64,000 nt of DNA, taken from assembly GCA_016858145.1 (NCBI GenBank), contig JAEHOE010000119.1, positions 248,001 to 312,000 on the forward strand, given 5' to 3'. Shown one piece after another: positions 63,401 through 64,000 of the stretch; position 1 is the first letter of the stretch, and each line of letters starts with the position of its first letter. Made by a program: the position numbers and the translations under genes. The notes below the pieces were generated by a model. The model made no database searches, was not told the origin of the DNA, and was given only the letters and a program-made list of their open reading frames with translations. The stretch is from Edaphochlamys debaryana. Its lineage: Eukaryota; Chlorophyta; Chlorophyceae; Chlamydomonadales.

Positions 63401-64000
63401 TTCCACCCTGTGCTTCGTTCGCTCCAGGCTTTCCATGTCGAACCGTGACGACGTTCTGTGTGATGGCCCCGGTGAGCACTGCAGCCTTTACACCGTTAAG
63501 ACTGCCGGACATGCCTTGGTCCCCGCTCAGCTGATGACACGTTATCAGGGGCGTACTGGCTGGCAAATGCTTCAGTAGATGCAGTATGCGCTGACGACAT
63601 CTCTCGCGATCCGCTTCTTCGCTTTACATGTTTCTCCGGGTGCGGTGCCGTGCTTGCATCTGCAGGCTCATCCGACATGTGGCGCTCGCTGGGGTGGAGT
63701 CTCATCAACGCCATTCCGTTTGGCGTCTTCAGCAAGGCCAGCAAGCTCAGGGACGCCCTGAAAGAGGCAAGCACACACCCCACATGCGACCCCGCCGCTT
63801 TTGCAATGCGGCATTGCGCTATGGGGCCAATGCTATATACCAGACTCGCTTTGCCATTCCCTGACCCGCACTGCAGGCAAACACAATCGAAAAGACGGTC
63901 AAGGAAGCGAAAACCCTGTGAGTGTATCCTTAGCAACATAGGCGGCGGGCTGGGCGGGCACCCAGTATGGCGTTCCCATCGGCCTGCACCAGCGCCTATA
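23742..64000 (+). CDS. Giant secreted multi-lectin mosaic protein (SRCR, FG-GAP, GH18-like, CTLD, PAN, WSC; 3' partial)
   Basis: One forward exon chain can be followed from the ATG at 23742 to the right edge: about 140 exons, about 20.4 kb coding, about 6,800 residues, still open. Nearly every donor/acceptor pair is phase-compatible and almost every domain is split over several exons; doubtful junctions are 56489/56537 and after 63336. The first exon encodes a signal peptide ([19 protein letters not shown] followed by G). All recognisable modules are extracellular adhesion or carbohydrate-binding types, with many Cys and N-x-S/T sites. No transmembrane segment is seen before the edge. Likely role: matrix, agglutinin-like or microbe-binding surface protein. 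Ordered parts are in the entries that follow. It could be several adjacent genes if cryptic starts exist, but I saw no stop/poly(A)/ATG break. An upstream in-frame ATG at 23697 is an alternative start. Confidence 0.7.
27601..30135 (+). other. Giant gene segment 2: FG-GAP/VCBS calcium-propeller-like repeats
   Basis: Exons 27601-27746, 27913-28056, 28202-28258, 28443-28537, 28664-28709, 28884-29008, 29149-29304, 29507-29591, 29727-29900, 29994-30135. Five DxDxDGxxD calcium-loop motifs are readable: [48 protein letters not shown] and [12 protein letters not shown]. Spacing is ~60-100 residues, as in FG-GAP/VCBS blades of integrin-alpha-like propellers. The choice of donor at 28709 (rather than 28731) restores the frame and the ADLV motif. 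Confidence 0.8.
30267..33165 (+). other. Giant gene segment 3: GH18 chitinase-like domain, catalytic Glu absent
   Basis: Exons 30267-30394, 30545-30627, 30788-30856, 30956-31151, 31365-31514, 31644-31754, 32418-32511, 32688-32863, 33012-33165. GH18 landmarks in order: [11 protein letters not shown] (beta1), [11 protein letters not shown] (beta2), AQLLLSVGG (beta3), [10 protein letters not shown] (beta4, codons from 31107), LALALGPS (beta5), FNFKAFDLDGD (beta6 region), [14 protein letters not shown] (beta7), and VGLWDADGD (beta8). The canonical DGxDxDWE active site reads DGAELDWP: the acid/base Glu is Pro and the middle Asp is Glu. The domain is therefore expected to be a non-hydrolytic chitin/glycan-binding chi-lectin. 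Confidence 0.8.
33286..34360 (+). other. Giant gene segment 4: first C-type-lectin-like domain
   Basis: Exons 33286-33374, 33575-33767, 33902-33980 and the first half of 34217-34523. Reads [63 protein letters not shown] and a closing [15 protein letters not shown]. These are the CTLD signatures: WxxAxxxC, GGxLAxV, WxG, WxDG..W..GQPD, EDC, and C....FICR. A QPD-type triad in the long loop suggests galactose-type calcium-dependent sugar binding. Confidence 0.8.
34361..35617 (+). other. Giant gene segment 5: second CTLD carrying a proline-rich insertion
   Basis: Exons 34361-34523 (part), 34709-34840, 35021-35143, 35278-35617. The CTLD reads [40 protein letters not shown] and [13 protein letters not shown] ~75-residue Pro/Ser-rich loop ([20 protein letters not shown] onward) then precedes the closing strand [18 protein letters not shown]. 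The insertion sits between conserved CTLD strands inside one exon. Confidence 0.75.
35773..36240 (+). other. Giant gene segment 6: PAN/apple-like module
   Basis: Exons 35773-35824 and the first part of 35942-36662. Reads [20 protein letters not shown], then RCYLM and a closing SC. The CxxxCxxxxxCxxxxY...CxLM pattern is that of PAN/apple domains, which bind protein or carbohydrate. Confidence 0.65.
36241..37735 (+). other. Giant gene segment 7: Cys-rich CPxG module followed by hydroxyproline-rich shaft
   Basis: Rest of exon 35942-36662 and most of exon 36793-38037 (1,245 nt, the longest in the gene). The Cys-rich part reads [40 protein letters not shown] and [16 protein letters not shown]. 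From 37020 to 37730 nearly 240 residues are Pro/Ser/Arg-rich (PPSPPPPSP, then (SPRPP)n, broken by a short [16 protein letters not shown] insert near 37275). Such stretches are usually hydroxylated and arabinosylated in volvocine wall proteins and form stiff rods. Confidence 0.75.
37101..37212 (+). repeat. 15-bp tandem repeat encoding RPPSP
   Basis: CCGCCCGCCCAGCCC-type 15-mers repeat about seven times in frame with small C/T changes. The array is in the proline-rich shaft and a likely site of copy-number variation. Confidence 0.8.
37736..40101 (+). other. Giant gene segment 8: array of CPxG (VMO-I/beta-prism-like) modules
   Basis: Exons 36793-38037 (end), 38217-38330, 38456-38581, 38680-38779, 38929-39120, 39225-39599, 39712-39770, 39925-40101. 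The repeated unit has C-P-x-G, a hydrophobic strand, a Gly turn and a second C after LGLQC- or MALQC-type text: [86 protein letters not shown] and [19 protein letters not shown]. This resembles vitelline-membrane-outer-layer/jacalin-like beta-prism repeats; the family name is inference. Intron 39121-39224 has a GC donor. Confidence 0.6.
40242..43650 (+). other. Giant gene segment 9: four C-type-lectin-like domains, some degenerate
   Basis: Exons 40242-40417, 40534-40664, 40749-40877, 41001-41069, 41176-41237, 41335-41382, 41501-41538, 41745-42021, 42179-42386, 42521-42630, 42752-42978, 43095-43161, 43314-43364, 43454-43482, 43632-43821. CTLD3: [50 protein letters not shown] (EPD-type triad). 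CTLD4 is short: [38 protein letters not shown]5: [58 protein letters not shown]6 begins [20 protein letters not shown] and VGVWFGAND but lacks the second half. The donor at 40418 is GC. The acceptor at 41745 was chosen to keep frame. Confidence 0.7.
43651..44961 (+). other. Giant gene segment 10: CPxG modules
   Basis: Exons 43632-43821 (end), 43938-44098, 44148-44231, 44285-44324, 44433-44488, 44605-44755, 44871-44961. Units read [73 protein letters not shown] and [10 protein letters not shown]. The PxGxxVRGI..GxGLExxxxxC layout repeats that of segment 8. Confidence 0.6.
45138..46407 (+). other. Giant gene segment 11: two WSC domains
   Basis: Exons 45138-45290, 45378-45508, 45613-45652, 45757-45787, 45907-46042, 46154-46267, 46371-46407. 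WSC1: [49 protein letters not shown] and LSLYRV. WSC2: [46 protein letters not shown] and [12 protein letters not shown]. These match the WSC carbohydrate-binding pattern: GC(Y/F)xD, a CxxxC helix, Y.GL..G..C.CG, C...C.GD...CGG, and lY. Confidence 0.85.
46521..47717 (+). other. Giant gene segment 12: CTLD remnant and two CTLDs
   Basis: Exons 46521-46816 and 46913-47717 (805 nt). First a CTLD-like end ([20 protein letters not shown]), then CTLD7: [61 protein letters not shown]8: [75 protein letters not shown]. Both keep the four core Cys and the WxG strand. Two complete CTLDs nearly in one exon contrasts with the finely split neighbours and hints at retro-copying or intron loss. Confidence 0.8.
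47808..48784 (+). other. Giant gene segment 13: CPxG module and a WSC-like domain
   Basis: Exons 47808-47921, 48008-48106, 48265-48404, 48577-48784. [15 protein letters not shown] then WAPICGNP is a CPxG module. [15 protein letters not shown], then [14 protein letters not shown] and [14 protein letters not shown] follow the WSC order (TxExCxxxC..., a LY.NGSxCxCG strand). An acceptor at 47807 rather than the nearer CAG at about 47855 is required for frame. Confidence 0.6.
48858..51754 (+). other. Giant gene segment 14: four C-type-lectin-like domains
   Basis: Exons 48858-49122, 49225-49391, 49498-49524, 49629-49855, 49961-50008, 50138-50729, 50892-51064, 51200-51262, 51390-51458, 51546-51574, 51648-51754. 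CTLD9: [53 protein letters not shown]10: [44 protein letters not shown]11: [48 protein letters not shown]12: [30 protein letters not shown]. None shows a clear EPN/QPD triad, so calcium-dependent sugar binding is doubtful for these. Confidence 0.7.
51815..52976 (+). other. Giant gene segment 15: CPxG modules
   Basis: Exons 51815-51899, 52008-52049, 52156-52432, 52568-52641, 52736-52785, 52893-52976. Units: [51 protein letters not shown]; and [27 protein letters not shown]. The C-P-A-G start and paired CC end are very regular here, which makes this the clearest place to define the module. Confidence 0.6.
53071..54023 (+). other. Giant gene segment 16: CTLD end and another CTLD
   Basis: Exons 53071-53189, 53297-53354, 53521-53697, 53832-54023. 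[20 protein letters not shown], then PLRVLCK is a CTLD C-terminal half without its front half. It is followed by [36 protein letters not shown], a CTLD front half that runs straight into a PAN module, so its second half is missing. Confidence 0.65.
54114..55802 (+). other. Giant gene segment 17: two PAN/apple-like modules and a Cys-rich CTLD-like tail
   Basis: Exons 54114-54486, 54622-54708, 54899-54979, 55275-55366, 55528-55653, 55764-55802. [75 protein letters not shown]. Then [20 protein letters not shown], and a CTLD-like ending [12 protein letters not shown]. Spacing CxxxCxxxxxC..(F/Y)V(Y)...C is diagnostic of PAN_4/apple modules. Confidence 0.7.
55903..57762 (+). other. Giant gene segment 18: CPxG-like modules and a last CTLD
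   Basis: Exons 55903-56272, 56398-~56489, 56537-56712, 56876-57039, 57167-57217, 57392-57762. The first part reads [60 protein letters not shown] and TIRFDVTCC. The CTLD reads [55 protein letters not shown] and YGFVCMS. The 56489/56537 junction is out of phase with the standard GTGAGT donor; a different donor (for example near 56480) is needed, so this intron is unresolved. Confidence 0.6.
57942..60079 (+). other. Giant gene segment 19: DUF4215-like Cys motif and beta-sandwich modules
   Basis: Exons 57942-58123, 58252-58485, 58585-58715, 58794-58924, 59037-59124, 59239-59331, 59432-59520, 59598-59664, 59752-59908, 60055-60079. [17 protein letters not shown] then CLVNACT matches the CGDGxxxxGEECDxGG..C..C pattern of DUF4215-type repeats in secreted bacterial and protist proteins. 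It is followed by beta-rich segments ([36 protein letters not shown]) and a carboxypeptidase-regulatory-like repeat ([33 protein letters not shown]). The donor at 59124 was chosen over 59134 for phase. Confidence 0.6.
58190..58219. repeat. (CCCA)n microsatellite in intron
   Basis: About seven CCCA units lie in the intron 58124-58251 of the giant gene. Confidence 0.85.
60197..64000 (+). other. Giant gene segment 20: regulatory-like beta modules and LRDPPGDGSYA motif (continues past window)
   Basis: Exons 60197-60284, 60373-60455, 60617-60674, 60837-60953, 61036-61086, 61175-61351, 61497-61561, 61711-61953, 62082-62154, 62325-62409, 62517-62662, 62826-63026, 63117-63159, 63284-63336, then 63666-63766 and 63877-63917. 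Modules read [31 protein letters not shown] (carboxypeptidase-regulatory-like), [30 protein letters not shown], and [20 protein letters not shown] followed by TLESS. The last two exons read [20 protein letters not shown] and [14 protein letters not shown], a helical stretch. Exon linkage between 63336 and 63666 is not resolved. The intron at 63767 has a GC donor (GCAAGC). Confidence 0.6.

Overview
The window is nuclear DNA from a volvocine-type green alga (Chlamydomonas/Volvox/Gonium relatives). The evidence is its high GC, genes split into many short exons with GTGNG/GTAAG donors and pyrimidine-CAG acceptors, TGTAA poly(A) signals, hydroxyproline-rich (PPSPRP)n coding repeats of the kind found in volvocine extracellular-matrix proteins, and SRCR, C-type-lectin and WSC domains. 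There is no operon structure and no ribosome-binding-site logic. The species is inferred only at this level.

Layout. (1) 38-187 is the last exon of a gene entering from the left; it belongs to the same family as the genes at 8.6 and 22 kb. (2) 587-4632 (+) is a 13-exon gene for a seven-bladed RCC1-type beta-propeller behind a signal peptide or signal anchor. (3) 4.6-8.3 kb is repeat-rich: short hairpins, a duplicated unit carrying one intact tRNA-Val(CAC) and one tRNA fragment, then four 173-bp tandem copies. (4) 8.28-11.65 kb and 19.07-22.39 kb are two arms of a large inverted duplication. Each arm carries an F-box-like/LRR-like gene; the left copy has an intact 657-codon frame and the right copy is broken by a stop. 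(5) Between the arms, 14539-17502 (+) is a nine-exon gene for a 349-residue protein with two tandem CaMKII-association/SnoaL-fold domains, best read as an iota-class carbonic anhydrase-like protein. A fragment of it lies inverted at 22.7-23.0 kb. (6) From 23742 to the right edge I can follow one continuous forward reading path through about 140 short exons (about 20.4 kb coding, about 6,800 residues), still open at the edge.

The giant gene is the striking object. In order it encodes a signal peptide, three SRCR domains, an FG-GAP/VCBS calcium-propeller region, a GH18 chitinase-like domain lacking its catalytic glutamate, C-type-lectin-like domains (about a dozen or more in total, one split by a proline-rich loop), PAN/apple modules, a hydroxyproline-rich shaft, many copies of a small Cys-rich CPxG module that I cannot name with certainty (VMO-I/beta-prism-like), WSC domains, a DUF4215-like Cys motif and a long C-terminal series of beta-sandwich/carboxypeptidase-regulatory-like modules. 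It reads as a very large secreted or surface-anchored, multi-lectin, carbohydrate-binding extracellular protein. Intron phases match at nearly every junction (exceptions near 56490 and 63336), which argues for one gene; transcript evidence would settle whether it is one transcription unit or several. Several introns appear to use GC instead of GT donors.
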